NCBI GenBank assembly: GCA_947650365.1
Contig: CANTAL010000024.1
Coordinates: forward strand, 744,001 to 808,000
Length of the DNA: 64,000 nt
Direction: 5' to 3'
Source: Chamaelirium japonicum
Lineage: Eukaryota > Streptophyta > Magnoliopsida > Liliales > Melanthiaceae
Shown here: in pieces, positions 1 to 16,190 of the stretch
Layout of the letters: each line of letters opens with the position of its first letter
Position numbering within the stretch: the stretch's first letter is position 1
The notes under the pieces: model-generated
Told to the model about the DNA's origin: nothing
The model's database searches: none
Seen by the model: the letters and a program-made list of their open reading frames with translations, nothing else
Made by a program: the position numbers and the translations under genes

Positions 1-3000
1 CATTCTATTTCATTCATACGATCCATTCTAATTCATTCATACGATCTATTCTAATTCTTTCGCACGAATGTATCCATTCTAATTCATTCGTACGATCCAT
101 TCTAATTCATTCGCACGATCCATTCTAATTCATTCATACAATCCATTCTAATTCTTTTGCACGAATGTATCCATTCTAATTCATTCGTTCGATCCATTCT
201 AATTCATTCGTACGATCCATTCTAATTCATTCGCACGATCCATTCTAATTCATGCATACGATCCAATCTAATTCATTCATACGATCCATTCTAATTCATT
301 CGCACGAATATATCCATTCTAATTCATTCGTACATGGATGAATGAATTAGAATGGATCGTGCGAATGAATTAGAATGGATCGTACGAATGAATTAGATTG
401 GATCGTATGAATGAATTATAATGGATCATGCGAATGAATTAGAATAGATCATACGAATGAATTAGAATGGATCGTACGAATGAATTAGAATGGATACATT
501 CGTGCAAAAGAATTAGAATGGATTGTATGAATGAATTAGAATGGATCGTGCGAATGAATTAGAATGGATCGTACGAATGAATTAGAATGGATACATTCGT
601 GCGAAAGAATTAGAATAGATCGTATGAATGAATTAGAATGGATCGTATGAATGAAATAGAATGAATCGTACGAATGAATTAGAAAGGATCATGCGAATGA
701 ATTAGAATGGATCGTGCGAATGAATTAAAATGGATCGTATGAATGAATTAGATTGGATCGTATGAATGAATTAGAATGGATCGTGCGAATGAATTAGAAT
801 GGATCGTACGAATGAATTAGAATGGATACATTCGTGCGAATGAATTAGAATGGATCGTATGAATGAATTAGAATCGATCGTACGAATGAATTAGAATGGA
901 TCATGCGAATGAATTAGAATAGATCGTGCGAATGAATTAGAATGGATCGTACGAATGAAATAGAATGGATTGTACGAATGAGATAGAATGGATCGTACGA
1001 ATGAATTAGAATGGATATATTCATGCGAATGAATTAGAATGGATCATATGAATGAATTAGAATGGATTCATTCGCACGAATGAATTAGAATAGATTGTGC
1101 GAATGAATTAGAATGGATCGTAGGAATGAATTAGAATGGATATATTCATGCGAATGAATTAGAATGGATCGTATGAATGAATTAGAATGGATCGTATGAG
1201 TGAATTAGAATGGATACGAAGGAATTAGAATGGACCGTACGAAGGAATTAGAATGGAGAATGGATCGAGCGAATGAATTAGAATGGATCGTGCGATAAGC
1301 ATGGATCGGACGAATGAAATAGAATAGATCGTACGGATAAATGAATTAGGATCATGCTAATGAATTAGAATGGATCATACGAATGAATTAGAATGGATCA
1401 TACTAATGAATTAGAATAGATTGTGCGAATGAATTAGAATTGATCGTACGAATGAATTAGAAAGGATATATTCGTGCGAATGAATTAGAATAGATCGTAT
1501 GAATGAATTAGATTGGATCGTATTAATGAATTAGAATGGATCGTGCGAATGAATTAGAATGGATCGTACGAATGAATTAGAATGGATAGATTCATGCGAA
1601 TGAATTTGAATGGATCGTATGAAGGAATTAGAATGGATCGTACGAAGGAATTAGAATAGATCATACGAAGAAATTAGAATGGATCGTACGAATGAATTAG
1701 AATAGATCGTATGAATGAATTAGAATGGATCGTGCGAATGAATTAAAATGGATCGTATGAATGAAATAGAATGGATCGTATGAATTAGAATGGATCGTAC
1801 GAATGAAATAGAATGGATCGTACGAATGAATTAGAATAGATTGTGCGAATGGATTAGAATGGATCATACGATTGAGTAAGAATGGATTGTACGAATGAAA
1901 TAGAATAGATCGTACGAATGAATTAGAATGGATCATGCTAATGAATTAGAATTGATCGTACGAATGAATTAGAATAGATTGTGCGAATGAATTAGAATGG
2001 ATCGTACGAATGAATTGGAATGAATACATTCGTGCGAATGAATTAGAATGGATCGTATGATTGAATTAGAGTGGATCGTGCGAATGAATTAGAATGGATT
2101 AGAATGGATCGTTTGAGTGAATGCGAATGGATCGTGCGAATGAATTAGAATGGATCGTTTGAGTGAATGCGAATGGATCGTGCGAATGAATTAGAATGGA
2201 TTGTACGAATGAATTAGAATGGATCGTACGAATGAATTAGAATGGATACATTCGTGCGAATCCATTCTATTTCATTCGTACGATCCATTCAAATTCATTC
2301 GCACGATCCATTCTAATTCATTCATACGATCCATTCTAATTCATTCGTACGATCCATTCTAATTCATTCGCACAATGTATTCTAATTCATTCGTACGATC
2401 CATTCTAATTCATTCGCACGATCCATTCTAATTCATTCATACGATCCATTCTATTTCATTCGTACGATCCATTCTTACTCATTCGTACGATCCATTCTAA
2501 TTCCTTCGTACGATCCATTCTAATTCATTCGCATGATCCATTCTAATTCCTTCGTACGATCCATTCTAATTCATTCGTACTATCCATTCTAATTCCTTCG
2601 TACGATCCATTCTAATTCATTCGTACGATCCATTCTAATTCCTTCGTATGATCCATTCTAATTAATTCGTACGGTATGATTTATTCTAATTAATTCGTAC
2701 GATTCATTCTAATTCAATCCAATCTAATTCATTCGTACGATCCATTCTAATTCATTCGTACGATTCATTCTAATTCAATCCATTCTAATTCATTCGTACG
2801 ATCCATTCCTACTCATTCGTACGATCCATTCTAATTCATTCGCACGAATGAATCCATTCTAATTCATTCGTATGATCCATTCTAATTCATTCGCATGAAT
2901 GTATCCATTCTAATTCATTCGTACGATCCATTCTATCTCATTCGTACAAACCATTCTATTTCATTCGTACGATCCATTGCAATTCATTCGCACGATCCAT

Positions 3001-4870
3001 TCTAATTCATTCGCATGATCCATTCTAATTCATTCGTACGATCGATTCTAATTCATTCATACGATCCATTCTAATTCATTCGCACGAATGTATCCATTCT
3101 AATTCATTTGTACGATCCATTCTAATTCATTCGCACAATCTATTCTAATGCATTGATACGATCCCTTCTAATTTATTCGCACGATCCATTCTAATTCATT
3201 CATACGATCCATTCTAATTCATTCATATGATCCATTCTAATTCATTCGCACGATCCATTCTTACTCATTCGTAAGATCCATTCTAATTCATTCGCACGAT
3301 CCATTCTAATTCGTTAATACGATCCATTCTAATTCATTCGCACGATCCATTCTAATTCATTCACACTCATACGATCCATTCTAATTCATTCGCACGAATG
3401 TATCCTTTCTAATTCATTCGTACGATCAATTCTAATTCATTCGCACGAATGTATCCATTCTAATTCATTCGTACATGGATGAATGAATTAGAATGGATCG
3501 TGCGAATGAATTAGAATGGATCGTACGAATGAATTAGATTGGATCGTATGAATGAATTATAATGGATCATGCGAATGAATTAGAATAGATCATACGAATG
3601 AATTAGAATGGATCGTACGAATGAATTAGAATGGATACATTCGTGCAAAAGAATTAGAATGGATTGCATGAATGAATTAGAATGGATCGTGCGAATGAAT
3701 TAGAATGGATCGTACGAATGAATTAGAATGGATACATTCGTGCGAAAGAATTAGAATAGATCGTATGAATGAATTAGAATGGATCGTATGAATGAAATAG
3801 AATGAATCGTACGAATGAATTAGAAAGGATCGTGCGAATGAATTAGAATGGATCGTGCGAATGAATTAGAATGGATCGTATGAATGAATTAGATTGGATC
3901 GTATGAATGAATTAGAATGGATCGTGCGAATGAATTAGAATGGATCGTACGAATGAATTAGAATGGATCGTTTGAATGAATTAGAATGGATCGTACTTAT
4001 GAATTAGAATGGGTCATACGAATGAAATAGAATGGATCGTACGAAGGAATTAGAAAGGATCATACAAACGAATTAGAATGGATCGTATGAATGAAATAGA
4101 ATAGATCGTACGAATGAATTAGAATGGATCGTATGAATGAATTAAATTGGATCGTATGAATGAATTAGAATGGATTGTACGAATGAAATAGAATAGATTG
4201 TACGAATGAATTAGAATGGATCGTGCGAATGAATTAGAATGGGTCGTACGAATGAATTAGAATGGATACACGATCCAGATCCATTCTAATCCATTCGCAC
4301 AATCTATTCTAATTCATTCGTAGGATCCATTCTAATTCATTACTACGATCCATTCTAATTCATTCGTACGATCCATTCTAATTCATTCGTACGATCCATT
4401 CTAATTCATTCGCACGATCCATTCTAATTCATTCATACGATCCATTCTAATTCATTCGTATGTATCCATTCTAATTCATTCATACGATCCATTCTAATTC
4501 TACGATCCATTCTTACTCATTCGTATTATCCATTTTAATTCATTCACACAAATGAATTAGAATAGATTGTGCGAATGAATTAGAATGGATCGTACGAATG
4601 AATTGGAATGGATACATTCGTGCGAATGAATTAGAATGGATCGTATGAATGAATTAGAGTGGATACATTCGTACAAATGAATTAGAATGGATCGTACGAA
4701 TGAATTAGAATGGATACATTCGTGCGAATGAATTAGAATGTATCATATGAATGAATTAGAATGGATCGTTTGAGTGAATGCGAATGGATCGTGCGAATGA
4801 ATTAGAATGGATTGTACGAATGAATTAGAATGGATCGTACGAATGAATTAGAATGGATACATTCGTGCGA
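1..4870. repeat. Array blocks 1-6
   Basis: Orientation blocks: plus 1-333, minus 334-2259, plus 2260-3473, minus 3474-4270, plus 4271-4550, minus 4551-4870. The minus runs starting near 343 and 3475 share the same order of variants (an ATTATAATGG unit, then a GTGCAAAAG unit), so one is a copy of the other about 3.13 kb away. Two tandem units with TTTGAGTGAATGCG lie at about 2110 and 2157; this variant is a useful marker elsewhere in the array. Confidence 0.9.
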
Positions 4871-7570
4871 ATCCATTCTATTTCATTCGTACGATCCATT
4901 CTAATTCATTCGCACGATCCATTCTAATTCATTCATACGATCCATTCTAATTCATTCGTACGATCCATTCTAATTCATTCGTACGATCCATTCTAATTCA
5001 TTCGCACAATCTATTCTAATTCATTCGTACGATCCATTCTAATTCATTCGCACGATCCATTCTAATTCATTCATACGATCCATTCTATTTCATTCGTACG
5101 ATCCATTCTTACTTATTGTACGATCCATTCTAATTCATTTGCACGAAGGTATCCATTCTAATTCATTCGTACTATCCATTCTAATTCCTTCGTACGATCC
5201 ATTCTAATTCCTTCGTACGATCCATTCTAATTCATTCGTACGATCCATTCTAATTCATTCGTACGATCCATTCTAATTCCTTCGTATGATCCATTCTAAT
5301 TCATTCGTACGGTATGATTCATTCTAATTCATTCGTACGATTCATTCTAATTCAATCCATTCTAATTCATTCGTACGATCCATTCTAATTCATTCGTACG
5401 ATCCATTCTAATTCATTCGTACGATTTATTCTAATTCAATCCATTCTAATTCATTCGTACGATCCATTCTTACTCATTCGTACGATCCATTCTAATTCAT
5501 TCGCACGAATGAATCCATTCTAATTCATTCGTACGATCCATTCTAATTCATACGATCCATTCTATTTCATTCATACGATCCATTTTAATTCATTCGCACG
5601 ATCCATTCTAATTCATTCATACGATCCATTCTAGTTCATTCATACGATCCATTCTAATTTCTTCGTATGATCTATTCTAATTCCTTCGTACGATCCATTC
5701 TAATTCCTTCGTACGATCCATTCGAATTCATTCGCACGAATCTATCCATTCTAATTCATTCGTACGATCCATTCTAATTCATTGGCACGATCCATTCTAA
5801 TTCATTAATACGATCCAATCTAATTCATTCATACGATCTATTCTAATTCATTCGCACGAATATATCCTTTCTAATTCATTCGTACGATCCATTCTAATTC
5901 ATTCGCACAATCTATTCTAATTCATTAGTACGATCCATTCTAATTCATTCGTACGATCCATTCTAATTCATTAGCACGATCCAAATTCATTTATCCGTAC
6001 GATCTATTCTATTTCATTCGTACGATCCATTCTTATCGCACGATCCATTCTAATTCATTCGCACGATCCATTCTCCATTCTAATTCCTTCGTACGATCCA
6101 TTCTAATTCCTTCGTATCCATTCTAATTCACTCATACGATCCATTCTAATTCATTCATACGATCCATTCTAATTCATTCGCATGAATGTATCCATTCTAA
6201 TTCATTCGTACGATCCATTCTAATTCATTCGCACAATCTATTCTAATTCATTCATACGATCCATCCTAATTCATTCGCACGAATGTATCCATTCTAATTC
6301 ATTAGTACAATCCATTCTATTTCATTCGTACGATCCATTCTTACTCATTCGTACGATCCATTCGTATCCATTCTAATTCATTCGTACGATCTATTCTAAT
6401 TCATTCATACGATCCATTCTAATTCATTAATACGATCCAATCTAATTCATTCATACGATCCATTCTAATTCATTCGTACGATCCATTCTAATTCATTCGC
6501 ACGATCCATTCTAATTCATTCGCACGATCCTTTCTAATTCATTCATACGATCCATTCTAATTCATTCGTACGATCCATTCTAATTCATTCACACGATCCA
6601 TTCTAATTCATTCGCACGAATGTATCCATTCTAATTCATTCGTATGATCCATTCTAATTCATTCACACGATCCATTCTAATTCATTCATACAATCCATTC
6701 TATTTCTTTTGCACGAATGTATCCATTCTAATTCATTCGTACGATCCATTCTATTTCATTCGTACGATCCATTCTAATTCATTCGTACAATCCATTCTAA
6801 TTCATTCGCACGATCTATTCGAATTCATTAGCACGATCCATTCTAATTCATTCGTACGATCCATTCTAATTCATTTATACGACCCAATCTTATTCATTCG
6901 TACAATCCATTCTAATTCTTTTGCACGAATGTATCCATTCTAATTCATTCGTACGATCCATTCTAATTCATTCGTATGATCTATTCTAATTCATTTGCAT
7001 GATCCATTATAATTCATTCATACGATCCAATCTAATTCATTCGTACGATCCATTCTAATTCATTCGCACGAATGTATCAACTCTAATTCATTCGTACGAT
7101 CCACTCTAATTCATTCATACATGTACGAATGAATTAGAATGGATACATTCGTGCGAATGAATTAGAATGGATCGTATGAATGAATTAGATTGGATCGTAT
7201 GCATGAATTAGAATGGATCGTGCGAATGAATTAGAATGGATCGTACGAATGAATTAGAATGGATGGAACGAATGAATTAGAATGGATACATTCGTGCAAA
7301 AGAATTAGAATGGATTGTATGAATGAATTAGAATGGATCGTGCGAATGAATTAGAATGGATAGTACGAATGAATTGGAATGGATACATTCGTGCGAAAGA
7401 ATTAGAATAGATCGTACGAATGAATTAGAATGGATCGTAAGAATGAAATAGAATGGATCGTACGAATGAATTAGAATGGATCGTGCGAATGAATTAGAAT
7501 GGATCGTACGAATGAATTAGAATGGATCGTACGAAGGAATTAGAATGGATCGTACGAATGAATTAGAAAG

Positions 7571-7765
7571 GATACATTCGAATTCATTCGTACGATCCAT
7601 TCTAATTCATTCGTACGATCCATAGTCTAATACATTCGCACGATCCATTCTAATTCATTCGCACGATCCATTCTAATTCATTCACAAAATCCATTCTAAT
7701 TCATTCTAATTTATTCGTATGTGAGTGGATCGTGTTTTTTCGTGCTAATGAATTAGAATGGTTCG
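7571..7765 (+). repeat. T6 cassette, copy 1
   Basis: A short plus block bounded by two distinctive junctions: GATACATTCGAATTCATTCG on the left, and GTGAGTGGATCGTG followed by six T and CGTGCTAATG on the right. The T run is the only homopolymer of this length in the array units. The same left and right ends occur together at five places. Confidence 0.85.
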
Positions 7766-7902
7766 TACGAATGAATTAGAATGGATACATTCGTGCGAAA
7801 GAATTAGAATGGATCGTAAGAATGAATTAGATTGGATCGTATAAATGAATTAGAATGGATCGTACGAATGAATTAGAATGGATCGTGCTAGATCGTATGA
7901 AT

Positions 7903-8308
7903 GAAATAGAATGGATCGTATGAATTAGAATGGATCGTACGAATGAAATAGAATGGATCGTACGAATGAATTAGAATAGATTGTGCGAATGGATTAGAAT
8001 GGATCATACGATTGAGTAAGAATGGATTGTACGAATGAAATAGAATAGATCGTACGAATGAATTAGAATGGATCATTCTAATGAATTAGAATTGATCGTA
8101 CGAATGAAATAGAATGGATCGTATGAATTAGAATGGATCGTACGAATGAAATAGAATGGATCGTACGAATGAATTAGAATAGATTGTGCGAATGGATTAG
8201 AATGGATTATACGATTGAGTAAGAATGGATTGTACGAATGAAATAGAATAGATCGTACGAATGAATTTGAATGGATCATGCTAATGAATTAGAATTGATC
8301 GTACGAAT
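7903..8308 (-). repeat. Local tandem duplication of about 203 bp
   Basis: The run starting at the GAAATAG unit at 7903 is repeated at 8106 with the same succession of variants: a shortened GTATGAATTAG unit, GTGCGAATGGATTAG, then ACGATTGAGTAAG. Only a few bases differ, so the duplication looks recent compared with the age of the array. Confidence 0.8.
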
Positions 8309-8627
8309 GAATTAGAATAGATTGGGCGAATGAATTAGAATGGATCGTACGAATGAATTGGAATGGATACATTCGTGCGAATGAATTAGAATGGATAGTA
8401 TGAATGAATTAGAGTGGATACATTCGTACAAATGAATTAGAATGGATCGTACGAATGAATTAGAATGGATACATTCGTGCGAATAAATTAGAATGGATCA
8501 TATGAATGAATTAGAATGGATTGTTTGAGTGAATTCGAATGGATCGTGCGAATGAATTAGAATGGATTGTACGAATGAATTAGAATGGATCGTACGAATG
8601 AATTAGAATGGATACATTCGTGCGAAT

Positions 8628-11600
8628 CCATTCTATTTCATTCGTACGATCCATTCTAATTCATTCGCGCGATCCATTCTAATTCATTCGTATGATCCAT
8701 TCTAATTCATTCGTACGATCCATTCTAATTCATTCGCACAATCTATTCTAATTCATTCGTACGATCCATTCTAATTCATTCGCACGATCCATTCTAATTC
8801 ATTCATACGATCCATTCTATTTCATTCGTACGATCCATTCTTACTCATTCGTACGATCCATTCTAATTCATTTGCACGAAGGTATCCATTCTAATTCATT
8901 CGTACTATCCATTCTAATTCCTTCGTACGATCCATTCTAATTCCTTCGTACGATCCATTCTAATTCATTCGTACGATCCATTCTAATTCATTCGTACGAT
9001 CCATTCTAATTCCTTCGTATGATCCATTCTAATTCATTCGTACGGTATGATTCATTCTAATTCATTCGTACGATTCATTCTAATTCAATCCATTCTAATT
9101 CATTCGTACGATCCATTCTAATTCATTCGTACGATCCATTCTAATTCATTCGTACGATTCATTCTAATTCAATCCATTCTAATTCATTCGTACGATCCAT
9201 TCTTACTCATTCGTATGATCCATTCTAATTCATTCGCACGAATGAATCCATTCTAATTCATTCGTATGATCCATTCTAATTCATTCGCATGAATGTATCC
9301 ATTCTAATTCATTCGTACGATCCATTCTATCTCATTCGTACAATCCATTCTATTTCATTCGTACGATCCATTCTAATTCATTCGCATGATCCATTCTAAT
9401 TCATTCGCATGATCCATTCTAATTCATTCGTACGATCGATTCTAATTCATTCATACGATCCATTCTAATTCATTCGCACGAATGTATCCATTCTAATTCA
9501 TTCGTACGATCCATTCTAATTCATTCACACAGTCTATTCTAATTCATTCATACGATCCATTCTAATTTATTCGCACGATCCATTCTAATTCATTCATACG
9601 ATCCATTCTAAATCATTCGCACGATCCATTCTTACTCATTCGTACGATCCATTCTAATTCATTCGCACGATCCATTATAATTCATTAATACGATCCATTC
9701 TAATTCATTCGCACGATCCATTCTAATTCATTCACACTCATACGATCCATTCTAATTCATTTGCACGAATGTATCCTTTCTAATTCATTCGTACGATCCA
9801 TTCTAATTCATTCGCACAATCTATTCTAATTCATTCGAATGATCCATTCTAATTCATTCGTACGATCCATTCTAATTCATTTGTACGATCCATTCTAATT
9901 CATTCGCACGATCCATTCTAATTCATTAGCACGATCCATTCTAATTCATTTGTACGATCCATTCTAATTCATTTATACGATCCAATCTAATTCATTCATA
10001 CGATCCTTTCTAATTCTTTCGCACGAATGTATCCATTCTAATTCATTCGTACGATCCATTCTAATTCATTTGCACGAAAAAACACGATCCACTCACATAC
10101 GAATAAATTAGAATTAATTAGAATGGATTGTGTGAATGAATTAGAATGGATCGTATGAATGAATTAGAATGGATCGTGCGAATGAATTAGAATGGATCGT
10201 GCGAATGAATTAGAATATGGATCGTACGAAGGAATTAGAATGGATCGTACGAATGAATTCGAATGTATCCTTTCTAATTCATTCGTACGATCCATTCTAA
10301 TTCCTTCGTACGATCCATTCTAATTCATTCGTACGATCCATTCTAATTCATTCGCACGATCCATTCTAATTCATTCGTACGATCCATTCTATTTCATTCA
10401 TACGATCCATTCTAATTCATTCATACGATCTATTCTAATTCTTTCGCACGAATGTATCCATTCTAATTCATTCGTACGATCCATTCTAATTCATTCGCAC
10501 GATCCATTCTAATTCATTCATACAATCCATTCTAATTCTTTTGCACGAATGTATCCATTCTAATTCATTCGTTCGATCCATTCTAATTCATTCGTACGAT
10601 CCATTCTAATTCATTCGCACGATCCATTCTAATTCATGCATACGATCCAATCTAATTCATTCATACGATCCATTCTAATTCATTCGCACGAATATATCCA
10701 TTCTAATTCATACGTACATGTATGAATGAATTAGAATGGATCGTACGAATGAATTAGAGTTGATACATTCGTGCGAATGAATTTGAATGGATCGTACGAA
10801 TGAATTAGATTGGACCGTATGAATGAATTATAATGGATCATGCGAATAAATTAGAATAGATCATACGAATGAATTAGAATGGATCGTACGAATGAATTAG
10901 AATGGATACATTCATGCAAAAGAATTAGAATGGATTGTATGAATGGATTAGAATGGATCGTGCGAATGAATTAGAATGGATACATTCGTGCGAATGAATT
11001 AGAATGGATCGTATGAATGAATTAGATTGGATCGTATGAATGAATTAGAATGGATCGTGCGAATGAATTAGAATGGATCATACGAATGAATTAGAATGGA
11101 TCGTTTGAATGAATTGGAATGGATCGTACTTATGAATTAGAATGGGTTATACGAATGAAATAGAATGGATCGTACGAAGGAATTAGAAAGGATCATACAA
11201 ACGAATTAGAATGGATCGTATGAATGAAATAGAATACATCGTACGAATGAATTAGAATGGATCGTATGAATGAATTAGATTGGATCGTATGAATGAATTA
11301 GAATGGATTGTACGAATGAAATAGAATTGATCGTACGAATGAATTAGAATGGATCGTGCGAATGAATTAGAATGGGTCGTACGAATGAATTAGAAAGGAT
11401 ACACGATCCAGATCCATTCTAATTCATTCGCACAATCTTTTCTAATTCATTCGTAGGATCCATTCTAATTCATTACTACGATCCATTCTAATTCATTCAT
11501 ACGATCCATTCTAATTCATTCGTACGATCCATTCTAATTCATTCGCACGATCCATTCTAATTCATTCATACGATCCATTCTAATTCATTCGCATGAATGT

Positions 11601-14594
11601 ATCCATTCTAATTCATTCGTACGAACCATTCTATCTCATTCGTACAATCCATTCTATTTCATTCGTACGATCCATTCTAATTCATTCGCACGATCCATTC
11701 TAATTCATTCGCATGATCCATTCTAATTCATTCGTACGATCGATTCTAATTCATTCATACGATCCATTCTAATTCATTCGCACGAATGAAATAGAATAGA
11801 TCGTACGAATGAATTAGAATGGATCGTGCGAATGAATTAGAATGGATCGTACGAATGAAATAGAATGGATTGTACGAATGAGATAGAATGGATCGTACGA
11901 ATGAATTAGAATGGATACATTCATGCGAATGAATTAGAATGGATCGTATGAATGAATTAGAATGGATTGTGCGAATGAATTAGAATGGATCGTACGAATG
12001 AATTAGAATGGATCGTGCGAATAAATTAGAATGGATCGTATGAATGAATTAGAATAGATTGTGCGAATGAATTAGAATGGATCATACGAATGAATTAGAA
12101 TGGATCGTGCGAATGAATTAGAATGGATCGTACGAATGAATTAGAATGGATCGTATGAATGAATTACATTGGATCGTATTAATGAATTAGAATGGATCAT
12201 ACGAATGAATTAGAATGGATTGTACGAATGAATTAGAATAGATCGTATGAATGAATTAGATTGGATCGTATTAATGAATTAGAATGTATCGTGCGAATGA
12301 ATTAGAATGGATCGTACGAATGAATTAGAATGGATAGATTCGTGCGAATGAATTCGAATGGATCGTGCGAATAAATTAGAATGGATCGTACGAATGAAAT
12401 AGAATGGATTGTACGAATGAGATAGAATGGATCGTACGAATGAATTAGAATGGATCATACGAATGAATTAGAATGGATTGAATTAGAATGAATCGTACGA
12501 ATGAATTAGAATGAATCATACCGTACGAATGAATTAGAATGGATCATACGAAGGAATTAGAATGGATCATACGAATGAATTAGAATGGATCATACGAATG
12601 AATTAGAATGGATCGTACGAATGAATTAGAATGGATCGTATGAATGAATTAGAATGGATCGTGAGAATGAATTAGAATGGATCGTACGAATGAAATAGAA
12701 TGGATTCGCACGAATGTATCCATTCTTATTCATTCGTACGATCCATTCTAATTCATTCGTACAATCCATTCTAATTCATTCGCACGATCCATTCGCATTC
12801 ACTCAAACGACCCATTCTAATTCATAAGTACGATCCATTCTAATTCATTCAAATGATCCATTCTAATTCATTCGTACGATCCATTCTAATTCATTCGCAC
12901 GAATGTATCCATTCTAATTCATTCGTACGATCCATTCTAATTCATTTGTACGAATGTATCCATTCTAATTCATTCGTACGATCCATTCTAATTCATTTGT
13001 ACGAATGTATCCTTTCTAATTCATTCGTACGATCCATTCTAATTCATTCGCACAATCTATTCTAATTCATTAGTACGATCCATTCTAATTCATTCGTACG
13101 ATCCATTCTAATTCATTCATACGATCCATTCTAATTCATTCGTACGATCCATTCTAATTCATTCGTACGATCCATTCTAATTCATTTGCACAATCTATTC
13201 TAATACATTCGTACGATCCATTTAAATTCATTCGCACGATCCATTCTAATTCATTCATACGATCCATTCTAATTCATTCGCACAAATGTATCCATTCTAA
13301 TTCATTCGTACGATCCATTCTAATTCATTTGCACAATCTATTCTAATTCATTCATACGATCCATTCTAATTTATTCGCACGATCCATTCTAATTCATTCA
13401 TACGATCCATTCTAATTCATTCATATGATCCATTCTAATTCATTCGCACGATCCATTCTTACTCATTCGTACGATCCATTCTAATTCATTCGCACGATCC
13501 ATTCTAATTCATTAATACGATCCATTCTAATTCATTCGCACGATCCATTCTAATTCATTCACACTCATACGATCCATTGTAATTCATTCGCACGAATGTA
13601 TCCTTTCTAATTCATTCGAACGATCCATTAGAATTAGAATGAATTAGAATAGATTGTGCGAATGAATTAGAATAGATCGTACGAATGAATTAGAAAGGAT
13701 ACATTCGTGCGAATGAATTAGAATCGATCGTATGAGTGTGAATGAATTAGAATGGATCGTGCGAATGAATTAGAATGGATCGTATTAATGAATTAGAATG
13801 GATCGTGCGAATGAATTAGAATGGATCGTACGAATGAGTAAGAATGGATCGTGCGAATGAATTAGAATGGATCATATGAATGAATTAGAATGGATCGTAT
13901 GAATGAATTAGAATGGATCGTGCAAATAAATTAGAATGGATCGTATGAATGAATTAGAATAGATTGTGCGAATTAATTAGAATGGATCGTACGAATGAAT
14001 TAGAATGGATACATTCGTGCGAATAAATTAGAATGGATCGTATGAATGAATTAGAATGGATCGTGCGAATGAATTAGAATGGATCGTACGAATGTATTAG
14101 AATAGATTGTGCGAATGAATTAGAATGGATCGTACGAATGAATTAGAATGGATCGTACGAATGAATTAGAATGGATCGTATGGATTAATTCGAATGGATC
14201 GTACGAATTAATTAGAATGGATCGTACTAATGAATTAGAATACATTGTGCGAATGAATTAGAATGGATCGTACGAATGAATTAGAAAGGATACATTCATA
14301 CAAATGAATTAGAATGGATCATACGAATGAATTAGAATGGATACATTTGTACAAATGAATTAGAATGGATCGTACGAATGAATTAGAATGGATACATTCG
14401 TGCGAATGAATTAGAATGGATCGTACGAATGAATTAGAATGGATCGTTTGAATGAATTAGAATGGATCGTACTTATGAATTAGAATGGGTCGTTTGAGTG
14501 AATGCGAATGGATCGTGCGAATGAATTAGAATGGATTGTACGAATGAATTAGAATGGATCGTACGAATGAATTAGAATGGATACATTCGTGAGA
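8628..14594. repeat. Array blocks 11-18
   Basis: Orientation blocks: plus 8628-10099, minus 10100-10261, plus 10262-10714, minus 10715-11407, plus 11408-11785, minus 11786-12704, plus 12705-13629, minus 13630-14594. Much of this order of blocks is repeated in the next segment (14595-19288), which makes the two higher-order copies. The T6 cassette is 5669 bp from its copy at both of its ends. Confidence 0.9.
10065..10275 (-). repeat. T6 cassette, inverted copy 2
   Basis: Reverse-complement form of the cassette at 7571: it begins with GCACGAAAAAACACGATCC and ends with GAATTCGAATGTATCC. It lies 5669 bp upstream of the next inverted copy, with the same spacing at both ends. Confidence 0.85.
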
Positions 14595-15735
14595 ATCCAT
14601 TCTATTTCATTCGTACGATCCATTCTAATTCATTCGCACGATCCATTCTAATTCTTTCATACGATCCATTCTAATTCATTCGTACGATCCATTCTAATTC
14701 ATTCGTACGATCCATTCTAATTCATTCGTACGATCCATTCTAATTCCTTCGTATGATCCATTCTAATTCATTCGTACGGTATGATTCATTCTAATTCATT
14801 CGTACGACTCATTCTAATTCAATCCATTCTAATTTATTCGTATGATCCATTCTAATTCATTCGTACGATCCATTCTAATTCATTCGTACGATCCATTCTA
14901 ATTCATTCATACGATTCATTCTAATTCTAATTCATTCCTACGATCCATTCTAATTCCTTCATACGATCCATTCTAATTCATTCGTACGATCCATTCTAAT
15001 TCATTCGCAGGATCTATTCTAATTCATTCGTACGATCCATTCTATTTCATTCATACGATCCATTCTAATTCATTCATACGATCTATTCTAATTCTTTCGC
15101 ACGAATGTATCCATTCTAATTCATTCGTACGATCCATTCTAATTTATTCGTACGATCCATTCTAATTCATTCGTACGATCCATTCTAATTCATTCGCACA
15201 ATCTATTCTAATTCATTCATACGATCCATTCTAATTTATTCGCACGATCCATTCTAATTCATTCATACGATCCATTCTAAATCATTCGCACGATCCATTC
15301 TTACTCATTCGTACGATCCATTCTAATTCATTCGCACGATCCATTCTAATTCATTAATACGATCCATTCTGATTCATTCGCACGATCCATTCTAATTCAT
15401 TCACACTCATACGATCCATTCTAATTCATTCGCACGAATGTATCCTTTCTAATTCATTCGTACGATCCATTCTAATTCATTCGCACAATCTATTCTAATT
15501 CATTCGAACGATCCATTCTAATTCATTAGTATGATCCATTCTAATTCATTCGTACGATCCATTCTAATTCATTCGCACGATCCATTCTAATTCATTCGCA
15601 CGATCCATTCTAATTCATTCGTACGATCCATTCTAATTCATTTATACGATCCAATCTAATTCATTCATACGATCCATTCTAATTCTTTCGCACGAATGTA
15701 TCCATTCTAATTCATTCGTACGATCCATTCTAATT

Positions 15736-15945
15736 CATTTGCACGAAAAAACACGATCCACTCACATACGAATAAATTAGAATTAATTAGAATGGATTGT
15801 GTGAATGAATTAGAATGGATCGTATGAATGAATTAGAATGGATCGTGCGAATGAATTAGAATGGATCGTGCGAATGAATTAGAATATGGATCGTACGAAG
15901 GAATTAGAATGGATCGTACGAATGAATTCGAATGTATCCTTTCTA
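15736..15945 (-). repeat. T6 cassette, inverted copy 3
   Basis: Nearly identical to the copy at 10065, including the odd GAATTAGAATATGGATCG unit. It is part of the higher-order duplication of this part of the array. Confidence 0.85.
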
Positions 15946-16190
15946 ATTCATTCGTATGATCCATTCTAATTCCTTCGTACGATCCATTCTAATTCATTCG
16001 TACGATCCATTCTAATTCATTCGCACGATCCATTCTAATTCATTCGTACGATCCATTCTATTTCATTCATACGATCCATTCTAATTCATTCATACGATCT
16101 ATTCTAGTTCTTTCGCACGAATGTATCCATTCTAATTCATTCGTACGATCCATTCTAATTCATTCGCACGATTCATTCTAATTCATTCAT

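Larger units (their letters stand above)
4871..8627. repeat. Array blocks 7-10
   Basis: Orientation blocks: plus 4871-7119, minus 7120-7580, plus 7581-7719, minus 7720-8627. The 2.2-kb plus block is the longest run of one orientation. It contains several irregular, partly deleted units around 5980-6120, including a unit running into TTATCCGTACG and a CATTCTCCATTC junction, and a near copy of this stretch recurs at about 43795-43915. Confidence 0.9.
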